From Pseudoxanthomonas wuyuanensis (GTDB taxonomy: Bacteria > Pseudomonadota > Gammaproteobacteria > Xanthomonadales > Xanthomonadaceae): a stretch of DNA of 64,000 nt. A program made the translations under genes and the position numbers. The stretch is from positions 85,290 to 149,289 of the forward strand of contig NZ_OCND01000009.1 of assembly GCF_900215535.1 (NCBI RefSeq), written 5' to 3'. The notes beneath the pieces were generated by a model. It saw only the letters and a program-made list of their open reading frames with translations, did no database searches and was not told the origin of the DNA. Below, one piece after another: positions 21,840-30,424 of the stretch. Position 1 is the first letter of the stretch. The number at the start of each line of letters is the position of its first letter.

Positions 21840-22703
21840 CTAACGCAATCCGGCATATCGCAGGTAAGCGCCTACTATCTGCTCGCCCCAGAAGAAGACT
21901 ATCCAGCCGGCGATGGCCAGGTAGGGGCCAAAGGGGATGGGGGTGGCGCGGTCGCGGCCTTTGGCGGCCAGCCAGATGGAGCCGATGATGGCGCCCACCA
22001 GCGAGGAAATCAGGATGGTCGGCAGGATGCCGTTCAAGCCTACCCAGGCGCCTATGGCGGCCAGTAGCTTGAAATCGCCGTGGCCCATGCCTTCCTTGCC
22101 GGTGATCTGCTTGAACAGCCACCACACCGACCATAGCGATACATAGCCGGCCACCGCACCCAGCACGGCGGGCTTGGAAATCATGTACAGGTTGTCGGTG
22201 CTGGCTATCAACCCCAGCCACAGCAGCGGCAACGTCAGCTGGTCCGGCAGCAGGCGGGTGCGCAGGTCAATGCCGGACAGCGCAACCAGAAAGCAGCTCA
22301 GCAACGCGGCGCCAAAACCCTGCCAGCCAAAGCCGAAATGCCAGACCGAGGCCAGCGCCAGCGCCGCGGTCAGCAGCTCCACCAGCGGGTACTGCGGGGA
22401 AATAGGCGCCTTGCAGTGGCGGCACTTGCCGCGCAGTACCAGCCAGCTGAACAGCGGGATGTTCTCGAACCACGACAGCTGGTGCTTGCAGTGCGGGCAA
22501 TGCGAGCGCTCCACCACGATGCCCGGTGGCGGCGGGTCATAGATCTCCGGTTGCTCCAGGATCTCGCGTGCATCGCGCTTCCACTGCCACTCCAGCCGGG
22601 GCGGCAACCGCAGGATCACCACATTGAGAAAGCTGCCGACCAGCAGGCCAAGGGTGGCAACGACCGGATAGCCGATGCCGGGGTTCTGATCCAGGAATGC
22701 CAT
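21840..22703 (-). CDS. pilD: Prepilin peptidase/N-methyltransferase PilD
   Basis: Inner-membrane aspartyl protease that cleaves prepilin leaders after glycine and methylates the new N-terminus. 287 residues. The cytoplasmic zinc-binding loop has the two CXXC pairs HCPHCKH and KCRHCKA. The catalytic aspartates are in LSGIDLRTRLLPDQL and GKEGMGHGDFKLLAA. About eight membrane segments are visible. It ends the pilC-pilD unit (9 bases from pilC) and serves PilA and probably type II secretion pseudopilins. Confidence 0.96.
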   Translation of the reverse strand: MAFLDQNPGIGYPVVATLGLLVGSFLNVVILRLPPRLEWQWKRDAREILEQPEIYDPPPPGIVVERSHCPHCKHQLSWFENIPLFSWLVLRGKCRHCKAPISPQYPLVELLTAALALASVWHFGFGWQGFGAALLSCFLVALSGIDLRTRLLPDQLTLPLLWLGLIASTDNLYMISKPAVLGAVAGYVSLWSVWWLFKQITGKEGMGHGDFKLLAAIGAWVGLNGILPTILISSLVGAIIGSIWLAAKGRDRATPIPFGPYLAIAGWIVFFWGEQIVGAYLRYAGLR

Positions 22704-22712
22704 CGGGTGAGT

Positions 22713-23984
22713 TTAAATGGTCGAGGCCAATTTGAAGATGGGCAGGTACATGCCTATCACCATGCCACCGACCAGGATACCGATGATGACCATGATCATC
22801 GGTTCGATCAGGCTGGCCAGCGCATCGACCGCATTGTTGACTTCCTGTTCGTAGTACTCGGCCACTTTGAACAACATCGCGTCCAGCGCGCCGGCTTCCT
22901 CGCCGATGGCGGTCATCTGCACTACCATATGCGGGAACAGATTGGTTTGTTTCATTGCCATATTGACGGGATAGCCGACCGCCACGTCGTCGCGGATACG
23001 GAACACCGCTTTTTCGTAGACGGTATTGCCGGTGGCACCGGCAATGGTGTCCAGCGCTTCCACCAATGGTACGCCGGCCTTGAAGGTTACCGCCAGCGTA
23101 CGGGAGAAGCGGGCAATGGCTGAGTTATGCATGATCTCGCCGATTACCGGTACTTTCAGAATTATCCGATCCAGGAAATGCTGGAACGCAGGTGAGCGCT
23201 TCTTGAAAAAAATAAAGGCAAAGATGGCACCAATAGTTATGGCCAAAACTAGCCACCACCATTTCACCATCACGCGAGAAGCACCCACAATCAACTGAGT
23301 AAATGCAGGTAGTTCCGCACCGAAGTTCTTGAACACTTCCTCAAACTGCGGTACTACGAATACCAGCAGGATGGCACTGACGATAATAGCCACCGCGATG
23401 GTCATTGCTGGGTAGAACAGGGCCTTCTTGATCTTGCCCTTCAGCGCTTCGATATTCTCTTTGTAGTTGGCAATGGTTTCCAGTACCACTTCCAATACAC
23501 CAGCGCCCTCGCCAGCCACCACCAGCCCACGGTACAGCTCATCGAACTGCACCGGATGCTTGCTGATGGCTTCTGACAGCGATGAACCGCCCTCGATATC
23601 GGTGCGGATGGTCTCGACCATCTTCTTCATCCGCACGTTCTTCTGGCCACCGGCGATGATTTCCAGCGCCGAAATCATTGGCACGCCGGACTTCATCATC
23701 GTCGCCATCTGGCGGCTGAAGAAGGCGATTTCCTTTGCGGAGACGGGCTTGCCGGCCGAGCCGAACAGCGGCTTGGGCTTGGGCTTGACTGTGCCTGGGG
23801 TGATGCCCTGGCGGCGCAGTTCGGCGCGCAGCAGGTTCGCATTACGCGCCTCGGTTTCACCCTTCATCTTGACGCCGCGTTTGTCGGTACCTTCCCAGAC
23901 AAACGGGACCAGAAGCTTGGTATCGCGGGTAGTCGGCGCGGTGGTCCGCGCGGATTTCTTGGCGACGCTACGTGTGACGGCCAT
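22713..23984 (-). CDS. pilC: Type IV pilus inner-membrane platform protein PilC
   Basis: GspF/PilC-family platform protein. 423 residues with the duplicated T2SSF domain: the first repeat around IAFFSRQMATMMKSGVPM and the second around RFSRTLAVTFKAGVPL, each followed by conserved helices; membrane segments such as AMTIAVAIIVSAILLVFVV and a last one at IMVIIGILVGGMVIGMYLP. It couples the PilB/PilT ATPases to pilin extraction. Upstream lie about 250 bases with two REP units before pilB, so pilC probably has its own promoter or is expressed by read-through. Confidence 0.96.
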   Translation of the reverse strand: MAVTRSVAKKSARTTAPTTRDTKLLVPFVWEGTDKRGVKMKGETEARNANLLRAELRRQGITPGTVKPKPKPLFGSAGKPVSAKEIAFFSRQMATMMKSGVPMISALEIIAGGQKNVRMKKMVETIRTDIEGGSSLSEAISKHPVQFDELYRGLVVAGEGAGVLEVVLETIANYKENIEALKGKIKKALFYPAMTIAVAIIVSAILLVFVVPQFEEVFKNFGAELPAFTQLIVGASRVMVKWWWLVLAITIGAIFAFIFFKKRSPAFQHFLDRIILKVPVIGEIMHNSAIARFSRTLAVTFKAGVPLVEALDTIAGATGNTVYEKAVFRIRDDVAVGYPVNMAMKQTNLFPHMVVQMTAIGEEAGALDAMLFKVAEYYEQEVNNAVDALASLIEPMIMVIIGILVGGMVIGMYLPIFKLASTI

Positions 23985-24085
23985 CGGATTCCCCTACCGG
24001 CATCCCCCGCCGGACGTTATTACCGCATGGTAACGGTTTATTGACGGAAGGGAACCACCCCGATGTGACGCCCAGCAGGGTTTGC

Positions 24086-24215
24086 GTAGGTCGGCCTCAC
24101 GTGGCCGACGGTATGGTATGCGTCGGGGCATAACCCGACCTACGAGGATGACGCCGTAGGTCGGCCCCACGTGGCCGACGGTGTGGTATGAGTCGGGGGC
24201 GTGGCCCCGACCTAC
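24086..24215. repeat. Two REP units between pilB and pilC
   Basis: Unit 1 (24086-24143) and unit 2 (24156-24215) each begin GTAGGTCGG and end CCGACCTAC and contain an inner CACGTGGCCGACGGT stretch. They belong to the same broad family as the REP array at 34238-34703 (shared GTCGGCC and GACCTACG motifs). Confidence 0.85.
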
Positions 24216-24233
24216 GTGCGCGTTCGCGCCCCC

Positions 24234-25973
24234 TCAATCCTTGGTAACCCGATTGATCTCAGCCAGGCTAACGATGCCGTTCCTGGCCTTCATCAACGCC
24301 GACTGGCGCAGGTCGCGGATGCCGGCCTTCCTGGCCACTTCGGCAATCTGGATGGCACTGCCGCCTTCCAGCACGATTTCGGCGATCTCATCGGTCATCG
24401 GCATCACCTGGTAGATGCCGGTGCGGCCCTTGTAGCCTTCGGTGCATTCGTCGCAGCCCACCGCCTCGTACAGCTTGAAACCGGTCTGGATTTCCTCATC
24501 GGTAAAGCCTTCAGCCAGCAACGCATGCGGCGGCAGGTCCACCGGCCGCTTGCAGCGATTGCACAGGCGCCGGGCCAGGCGCTGGGCAATGACCAGGGTC
24601 ACCGAACTGGTGATGTTGTACGGGGCAATGCCCATATTCATCAGGCGCGCTACGGTCTGCGGGGCGTCGTTGGTATGCAGGGTGGACAGCACCATATGGC
24701 CAGTCTGCGCGGCCTTGATGGCGATCTCGGCGGTTTCCAGATCGCGGATTTCGCCGACCATGATGATGTCCGGGTCCTGGCGCAGAAAGCTGCGCAGCGC
24801 CGCGGCAAAGGTCATGCCGCGCTTGACGTTCTGCTGCACCTGGTTGACCCCGGGCAGGCGGATTTCAACCGGGTCTTCGACGGTGGAGATATTGCGCACC
24901 TCGTCGTTGAGGATGCCTAGCGCGGTGTAGAGCGACACCGTCTTGCCGGAGCCGGTGGGGCCGGTGACCAGCACCATGCCGTACGGCTTCTGGATGGCGT
25001 CTTCAAACAGCTTCTGCTGGTCCGGTTCGTACCCTAGCTTGTCGATGCCCAGCTTGGCCGCGCTGCCGTCCAGGATACGCAGTACGATCTTCTCGCCAAA
25101 CAAGGTGGGCAAGGTGCTTACGCGGAAGTCGATCTGCTTGGTCTTGGACAGGTTCAGCTTGATGCGGCCGTCCTGCGGCACGCGCTTTTCCGCAATATCC
25201 AATTGCGACATCACCTTCAGGCGTGCGGCGATGCGCTGGTTCAGCTTGACCGGCGCCTTGGCCACCTGCTTCAGGATGCCGTCTATGCGCAGGCGCACGC
25301 GATAATCGGTCTCATAGGGTTCAAAGTGGATATCCGAGGCGCCGCGCTTGATCGCATCGACCAGCACCTTGTTGACGAACTTGACCACCGGCGTGTCGTC
25401 GCCTTTGCCGTCTACCGCGGCATCCGCGGTATTGCCCAGGTCTTCGTCGGTGCCGACTTCCAGGTTTTCCAGCCCATCGTCATCATCGCCGAACGCGCTG
25501 GTCAGGTTGCTGGCGGCACTGAGCCACTGGTCCAACATACGCCGTAGCGTGTCCTCACTGACCAGAATCGGTTCCACCACCAGGTTGGTATGAAATTTTA
25601 TCTCGTCCAGCGCGTGAGTATTGGTGGGGTCGGACACGCCAATGAACAGCTTGTTGCCGCGCTTGAAAAGCGGTAGTACATGGTGCTTCTGCAACAGGTC
25701 TTCGCTAACCAACCGAATGGCGCTATGCGCAGCGTCAAACGCGGTGACATCCAGCAGCGGCATGCCGAACTCGATGGCATTGGCGGCAGCCAGTTGCGAG
25801 GCGGTAACCAGCTTCTTCTCTGCTACCCACTGAGCTAGCGGTGTTTTGGCCTCGGTAGCGTTGGCCATAGCGCTTCGCGCAGCAACTTCGTCCATGGCGC
25901 CGTCGAGGACCAAGCGGCGGGCGATACCGGTAATACCTACAAGATTGGCACTGTTGCTCGTGATGGTGTTCAT
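24234..25973 (-). CDS. pilB: Type IV pilus extension ATPase PilB
   Basis: Hexameric GspE-family ATPase that powers pilus assembly. 579 residues. The N-terminal MshE-like domain (residues about 20-150) includes VTASQLAAANAIEFGMPLLD, a region that in relatives can bind c-di-GMP. The catalytic domain has Walker A VLVTGPTGSGKTVSLYTAL, the Asp box STVEDPVEIRLPGVNQV, Walker B IIMVGEIRD and the His box TGHMVLSTLHTNDAP. A zinc-binding tetracysteine (RLCNRCK ... CDECTEGYKG) is present. GGGAG precedes the ATG. Confidence 0.97.
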   Translation of the reverse strand: MNTITSNSANLVGITGIARRLVLDGAMDEVAARSAMANATEAKTPLAQWVAEKKLVTASQLAAANAIEFGMPLLDVTAFDAAHSAIRLVSEDLLQKHHVLPLFKRGNKLFIGVSDPTNTHALDEIKFHTNLVVEPILVSEDTLRRMLDQWLSAASNLTSAFGDDDDGLENLEVGTDEDLGNTADAAVDGKGDDTPVVKFVNKVLVDAIKRGASDIHFEPYETDYRVRLRIDGILKQVAKAPVKLNQRIAARLKVMSQLDIAEKRVPQDGRIKLNLSKTKQIDFRVSTLPTLFGEKIVLRILDGSAAKLGIDKLGYEPDQQKLFEDAIQKPYGMVLVTGPTGSGKTVSLYTALGILNDEVRNISTVEDPVEIRLPGVNQVQQNVKRGMTFAAALRSFLRQDPDIIMVGEIRDLETAEIAIKAAQTGHMVLSTLHTNDAPQTVARLMNMGIAPYNITSSVTLVIAQRLARRLCNRCKRPVDLPPHALLAEGFTDEEIQTGFKLYEAVGCDECTEGYKGRTGIYQVMPMTDEIAEIVLEGGSAIQIAEVARKAGIRDLRQSALMKARNGIVSLAEINRVTKD

Positions 25974-26258
25974 ATACGTGAGCTCCCGCAGAGTGCGGCG
26001 ATAGTTTGCGTCCCTTTTGCGACCATACCTCGCCTTTCGGGAGTAACTTTACCGCATCGGGAAGCAATATGACGGTTGTTAAAATCGATATGGATAGTAT
26101 CTTCGGCGGCCCCAAGTTGCTGGTAGTAAAAGAACTGTGGTGTGCCTGAGCCGACGCTGGCATGGTCAATGCTCGGCTTGCGCCTCAAGAAGTCCTTGCT
26201 TCGTTGATACGCACACCTTCACTTCCATGCATGTCGGTACTAAGACCTATCTGCGGCC

Positions 26259-28247
26259 TCAATAAAATGAGAGTGGCCTTTGTTCAATGCCGGCTAGACC
26301 ATTCGAGGCTGCATATGTGTCTATTTCCTTGCGAATGGCACGTAAGGCATTGGTGCGAGGGATGGGACGAAGGTCCTCTAGCCGTTTATAACCAGCACGG
26401 TCCATAACCTGCCAGAAAACCAGCTTGGCCTCACTGACTTCCTTCGCGTGCAGAAGTAGTTTGACGTGAAAGAGGGCAATGGTCGGGTCTGGACTCTGCT
26501 TCCAAGCCAGTCGTGACTGTTCAAGGGCGCGATCCCAATCACCACCCTGATGGTATGCCAATGCAGCATTGAAGCGCATCGACCATTTGGCTTGAGAGGC
26601 CTCTGGCTGTGCGGTGGCTTGGTTCACCATCTGGGTGATGGCATCCGCCAACAGAATGGCCGTGATGCGCCCACATCCATTGTTGTTACGAACCTCGACC
26701 AGGTTACTGATCGCATACTGCATGACCGAATTGAGGAAAGCAGGGGACTCACTCGCTGCCTCTTGCAATAGGGCGGGAGCACTATCCTTTTGGAGATAGC
26801 AGTTCAGCACGGTCAACTCCACTTTGCCTATGCTCGCCAACGCAGGGTCAGGATTGGAGGCAAGTCGTTGGAATGCCAAGTAGGTATCCCCTATCAGCCC
26901 TGCTTGCATTGCGGAATAGCCGAAGGCGATATGCGCACGAGCAGAGTTTGGATGCGATTCGATGGCGGCCAGGCTGATACCTAGCGATGACCTCCAGAGT
27001 TGGGCGCGCATCAGTGTTTGCACACCAAATGCCATTAAAACACACACTGCCAGAGTGCCGGCAATTCGTTGGCCCCGTATTCCTTTGCCTGCAAGCCATC
27101 GCAAAGCAGCTGCCACCAGATCAACCGCCATCAGCAGCAGGCCGAAGGCTGGCAGGTAATTGCGGTGCTCGTAGTAAAGTTCAATCGGGACGATGCTGGC
27201 TTCGATAGAGTGCGCTACCAGGAACCAGAACCAGCCGACGAAGGTGGCAGGAAGCCGCTTTTTCAGGAACCAAACGGCGACGCTAATGGCAATCAGTCCG
27301 AACAACGCCGGCAGGGTGGTGAGCGGTTGCAACAAGCCACGAGATACCGGGAAATCGTCGGTGTAAAGTCCCATGGACTGCGAGTGCGGGACCAGCAACA
27401 TTCGAATGTAGCCCCATATCGCCCTGGGCTCGCTAATCAGCCGTTCAAGTGGGGTCATTCCCCAATCGAGCATGGAAGCCTGCAGCGGTTGCCATTTCCA
27501 GATGACGACTGCGACCACGACAAAGGCTGGTAGCACGATTGACAAGAGGTAGAACCAACGTAAGGCGGCCGGCCACTCACGAGGGCGCTGGAACCAACCC
27601 AATTCCACCACCAAGCAAAGCCCAGGCAATATGATGGCGCTTTGCTTGCCCTGCACACCCAGGAAAGTCAATAAGGGAATTGTGACGAACAACACAGCCA
27701 ATGCGCGGGAGGTTGACCAGAGCCCAGCTTGCATTCTGTTGCGCGTGGCAGCGTACAGCCAGATCCCGAGTAGCGGGAAGAGCGTGGCGATCTGACTCAT
27801 GCGCTGAACTACGTACAGTACCGTGCTTACATTGAGCGGATGTAGTAGCCAAACTGCACAGATCAGAGCGGCGACAGGCTTCGCGTGTGCCCCAAGGTGT
27901 TTATCGTGTTGTAGCAGTCGACTCAACGTAGCGTAGGCCACCCATCCGCACAGAAGGTGCAGCGTTAGATTGCCGAGTTTGAATGAGAACGAACTCTCGC
28001 CGCCTATAACCGCGTTTAGGCCCAGGCTGGCCATGGCCAGCGCGCGGTGGAATATCAGGTTCCCATTGCCGGCGGCCATGGCCCAGAAGCCAATCTCACC
28101 TTGCAACCACGATTCGACCTGGCGAAGGTGCTGGGTATCGTCGAACAGGAACGGACCATTCAACCCGGACCAGTACACCAGAACACAAGCAATACTGGCG
28201 CCGGTGAGCCATAGAACAGGGCGTAGCAGGAGCGCGAATTTCTGCAT
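26259..28247 (-). CDS. GT-C-type membrane glycosyltransferase with TPR-like C-terminus, candidate pilin glycosylase
   Basis: 662 residues. An N-terminal membrane segment leads into NGPFLFDDTQHLRQ, whose acidic pair resembles the catalytic first-loop motif of GT-C enzymes of the TMTC type; many further membrane segments follow, and YYEHRNYLPAFGLLL is the conserved late motif of this group. From about residue 450 the protein is soluble and helical, with a TPR-like feel (HPNSARAHIAFGYSAMQAG). It lies directly downstream of pilA on the same strand, where Pseudomonas carries pilin-modifying enzymes such as TfpO or TfpW. The role in pilin O-glycosylation is inferred. The ATG at 28247 was chosen over a longer frame that reads back through the pilA terminator. 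Confidence 0.7.
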   Translation of the reverse strand: MQKFALLLRPVLWLTGASIACVLVYWSGLNGPFLFDDTQHLRQVESWLQGEIGFWAMAAGNGNLIFHRALAMASLGLNAVIGGESSFSFKLGNLTLHLLCGWVAYATLSRLLQHDKHLGAHAKPVAALICAVWLLHPLNVSTVLYVVQRMSQIATLFPLLGIWLYAATRNRMQAGLWSTSRALAVLFVTIPLLTFLGVQGKQSAIILPGLCLVVELGWFQRPREWPAALRWFYLLSIVLPAFVVVAVVIWKWQPLQASMLDWGMTPLERLISEPRAIWGYIRMLLVPHSQSMGLYTDDFPVSRGLLQPLTTLPALFGLIAISVAVWFLKKRLPATFVGWFWFLVAHSIEASIVPIELYYEHRNYLPAFGLLLMAVDLVAAALRWLAGKGIRGQRIAGTLAVCVLMAFGVQTLMRAQLWRSSLGISLAAIESHPNSARAHIAFGYSAMQAGLIGDTYLAFQRLASNPDPALASIGKVELTVLNCYLQKDSAPALLQEAASESPAFLNSVMQYAISNLVEVRNNNGCGRITAILLADAITQMVNQATAQPEASQAKWSMRFNAALAYHQGGDWDRALEQSRLAWKQSPDPTIALFHVKLLLHAKEVSEAKLVFWQVMDRAGYKRLEDLRPIPRTNALRAIRKEIDTYAASNGLAGIEQRPLSFY

Positions 28248-28272
28248 AGTGTGCTGTGAGGTAGGGGAGCCT

Positions 28273-28306
28273 AAAAAAGAAGGCCCCGGTGAACCGGGGC
28301 CTTCTT
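28273..28306 (-). terminator. Rho-independent terminator of pilA
   Basis: AAGAAGGCCCCGG (28277-28289) pairs exactly with CCGGGGCCTTCTT (28294-28306) around a four-base loop; on the minus strand a run of six T (28273-28278) follows. It lies 17 bases after the pilA stop and before the glycosyltransferase gene, so that gene is either read through at low level or separately promoted. Confidence 0.92.
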
Positions 28307-28323
28307 CGAAACTCAACAATAAC

Positions 28324-28737
28324 TCAGTTCTTGACGCCCTGGCAGGAGCCCGGACGATACTTCGAATCAACAGTGCCGCCGCAGACCCAGTCTACCTGGA
28401 AGGTGCTGGCATTCACATTGCCGGTCAGGACGATGTTGCCTGTGGCGCCCGGAACGCGGCTCACCGCGGTAACTACGCAACCGGCATTGCTCACGCCACT
28501 CACATGCGTGGTCGACTGCGATTCAATAATGCTGGCGGTGGGGCAACTGCCGTTGTTGGAAGCCACATACTCGGAGATCGTGGTACGACCGGAAGAGGCA
28601 GCGGTGATCACTTCCGAGACTTTTGCTTTCTTAGTGTAATCGGAATAAGCCGGCAGTGCGATGGCAGCCAGGATGGCGATGATGGCGACCACGATCATCA
28701 GTTCGATCAGGGTGAAGCCCTGCATGTTCTTCTTCAT
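28324..28737 (-). CDS. pilA: Type IV major pilin PilA
   Basis: 137-residue prepilin. The short leader MKKNMQG is cleaved by PilD before the phenylalanine of [20 protein letters not shown], with the invariant Glu5, giving a methyl-Phe N-terminus and the assembly helix. The globular head has four cysteines; the last two ([21 protein letters not shown] split at the glycine pair) would form the C-terminal disulfide loop. The head is rich in Ser, Thr and Asn ([19 protein letters not shown]), offering O-glycosylation sites. AAAGGGGA precedes the ATG. A sigma-54 promoter lies 110 bases upstream and a strong terminator follows. Confidence 0.97.
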   Translation of the reverse strand: MKKNMQGFTLIELMIVVAIIAILAAIALPAYSDYTKKAKVSEVITAASSGRTTISEYVASNNGSCPTASIIESQSTTHVSGVSNAGCVVTAVSRVPGATGNIVLTGNVNASTFQVDWVCGGTVDSKYRPGSCQGVKN

Positions 28738-28846
28738 AACAATTCCCCTTTCAGGATTTGGCTTGGATGGTTAAGGGACACACAAACCCCGTGTCCCTCG
28801 ATATCGGACCGTGGGCGCCGTGCTTGTACACGTGCTAGGTAGGTCT

Positions 28847-28862
28847 TGCAGATTGCGTGCCA
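28847..28862 (-). promoter_or_regulatory. Sigma-54 (RpoN) promoter of pilA
   Basis: On the minus strand the sequence is TGGCACGCAATCTGCA. It matches the -24/-12 consensus TGGCACG-N4-TTGC with GG and GC correctly spaced and one mismatch. pilA in Pseudomonas and Xanthomonas relatives is driven by RpoN with the PilS/PilR system; no pilS or pilR is present in this window. Confidence 0.8.
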
Positions 28863-29040
28863 ACTTTCGACGGCCCTTTCCCGAACGACACCCCTGTGCA
28901 GGAAAGACCCCGGACGCCGAAGTCGGGGCGGACTATGGCATCAAATTTATGGCCTGGGTATCGGGGAATTGGCGTTCAAGTTGGCGATGCATCACAGTCT
29001 GGAAAATTGCTTCCGGCAGCTACATGCGCTTACCTACCAT

Positions 29041-29104
29041 TGTGACCTTTAACGTCACAATGTGACGCAAATAGTCACTGTGACGTCAACGGTTTGACAG
29101 TGAC
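29041..29104. promoter_or_regulatory. Tandem TGTGAC-N7-GTCAC palindromes (operator candidate)
   Basis: TGTGAC-ctttaac-GTCACA at 29041-29059 is a perfect dyad. TGTGAC-gcaaata-GTCACT at 29061-29079 repeats it exactly 20 bases later. A third TGTGAC starts at 29079 and another GTGAC at 29100. A TTGACA lies at 29094-29099, but no good -10 was seen 16-18 bases beyond. The spacing is not the N6 of CRP/Clp sites. Confidence 0.6.
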
Positions 29105-29238
29105 GCCCAGTAGGGGGCCGTGAGGTTGATCAATGGCGGTGTCGGCCGTGTCGGAGCGCGCCATCGAGTACTTCAACCATAGCTGGCCTAGAATGACGGG
29201 GCCGTCAGCTATGCGCTGGCCGCTGTCCTGAGGAAGGC

Positions 29239-29619
29239 ATGACCCGTGACATTCTGATGATTCTTTTCGTTACCTGCTCCACGCTGGGTAGCCAACTTCT
29301 GATCAAGCATGCGCTGGTCCGACTGGCGGCACGTAGCCCGACGTTGAGCGGCATGGAATGGCTATTCGCTGCTTTGTTCTCCCCAACGGTGATTGCTGCC
29401 GTGTTGGTGCAAGGCGTCGGATTCATCGTCTGGATGGTCGTGGTCAGTAGGGTAAAGCTGGGTATCGCTTTCGCCATTTCGGGAGCTTTTTTCTACGTGC
29501 TGATGGCGGTGCTGAGTTGGGTGCTTTACGGCGAACGTTTGGCTGTTTGGCAATGGATTGGCATTGCGCTGATCTCCGCAGGCGTACTTATGGTTTCGAC
29601 GTTGGGCGCCAGTAATTGA
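29239..29619 (+). CDS. Small four-helix DMT/EamA-like membrane protein (ArnE/ArnF type)
   Basis: 126 residues, almost wholly hydrophobic, with four predicted helices (about 4-22, 42-62, 68-90 and 98-120) and YGERLAVWQWIGIALISAGV near the C-terminus, as in half-size DMT transporters such as the ArnE/ArnF flippase subunits. By analogy it may move an undecaprenyl-phosphate-linked sugar to the periplasm; this is inferred from the neighbouring glycosyltransferases. It is the first gene of a four-gene operon diverging from pilA. Confidence 0.72.
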   Translation: MTRDILMILFVTCSTLGSQLLIKHALVRLAARSPTLSGMEWLFAALFSPTVIAAVLVQGVGFIVWMVVVSRVKLGIAFAISGAFFYVLMAVLSWVLYGERLAVWQWIGIALISAGVLMVSTLGASN

Positions 29620-29626
29620 ATCGGCG

Positions 29627-30424
29627 ATGACATTACGCAATCAGCATACCTTCGTAGTCCCTGCTTACAGGCAGTCACCTCATCTGCGCGATTGTCTGGC
29701 TTCGCTGCGGGGACAGACGTTTCCATCGCCCATTGTAATCAGTACATCTACACCGTTTCCCGGACTGGAAGCGCTGGCGATGGAGTATGGTGCCGGCCTG
29801 GCCATTCATTCGCCAAATGTCGGCATTGGCCATGATTGGAATCATGCCCTGTCGCAGGCTCAAACGGATTGGGCGACGATCGCCCATCAAGACGACATCT
29901 ATCTTCCTACTTTTGCAGAGAAGACCTTGGCTGCCGTATCAAAACATCCCGATGCGCGGTTGGTGATGACCGGTTACGGAGAACTTGTCGGGGGGCAGGT
30001 ACGTAGTCTGACGCCCATGCTCTTTATTAAGCATTTATTGCTTGAATTGGGTTTCCTGGGTCGTAGTTCCATTGCAGCTACCAAGGCCAAGCGCCGTTTG
30101 CTGCGCTTCGGTTGTGCGATTCCATGCCCATCCGTGACGCTGAGACTGTCATCGGAGCCACTGCGGTTCCGTGAGGATCTGAAGCTCAATCTGGATTGGG
30201 ACGCATGGCTACGCTTGGCAGGGCGCGAAGGCGAGTTTGTCTGGATACGTGAGACTTTGATGTTGCATCGGATCCACACAGGAAGCGAGACTAGCAACGG
30301 TATTCGTGCAGGAGTACGTAGCCGAGAGGACCTGATGATGTTTCGTGCACTTTGGGCGCGTCCCATCGCTCACTTGTTGGCGCGAATCTATGCGTTGTCT
30401 TACGAGCGGGAATCAAAACAATGA
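29627..30424 (+). CDS. GT2-family glycosyltransferase
   Basis: 265 residues. The GT-A nucleotide-sugar fold starts at the N-terminus (HTFVVPAYRQSPHLRDCLAS), with NVGIGHDWNHALSQAQTDW and the metal-binding acidic motif IAHQDDIYLP. The acceptor-side part contains LDWDAWLRLAGREGEFVWI, which resembles the ED/DW region of GT2 enzymes. No membrane anchor is obvious. The start overlaps neither neighbour, but the stop overlaps the next ATG. It probably adds a sugar to a lipid-linked or nucleotide-linked glycan; donor and acceptor are unknown. GC is clearly lower than in the dcw genes. Confidence 0.82.
   Translation: MTLRNQHTFVVPAYRQSPHLRDCLASLRGQTFPSPIVISTSTPFPGLEALAMEYGAGLAIHSPNVGIGHDWNHALSQAQTDWATIAHQDDIYLPTFAEKTLAAVSKHPDARLVMTGYGELVGGQVRSLTPMLFIKHLLLELGFLGRSSIAATKAKRRLLRFGCAIPCPSVTLRLSSEPLRFREDLKLNLDWDAWLRLAGREGEFVWIRETLMLHRIHTGSETSNGIRAGVRSREDLMMFRALWARPIAHLLARIYALSYERESKQ

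Larger units (their letters stand above)
28738..29238. other. Divergent control region between pilA and the glycan operon
   Basis: 501 bases without a supported gene. From the pilA side: a leader with a GGGACAC/GTGTCCC stem (28775-28797), then the sigma-54 site (28847-28862), then about 180 bases with nothing recognised, then the GTGAC palindromes (29041-29104), then about 135 bases up to the DMT gene. Confidence 0.7.

Noticed and set aside
29041..29059. A CRP/Clp binding site
   Set aside because: The half-sites TGTGAC and GTCACA are separated by 7 bases, whereas CRP-type sites have TGTGA-N6-TCACA; here TGTGA to TCACA is 9 bases apart.
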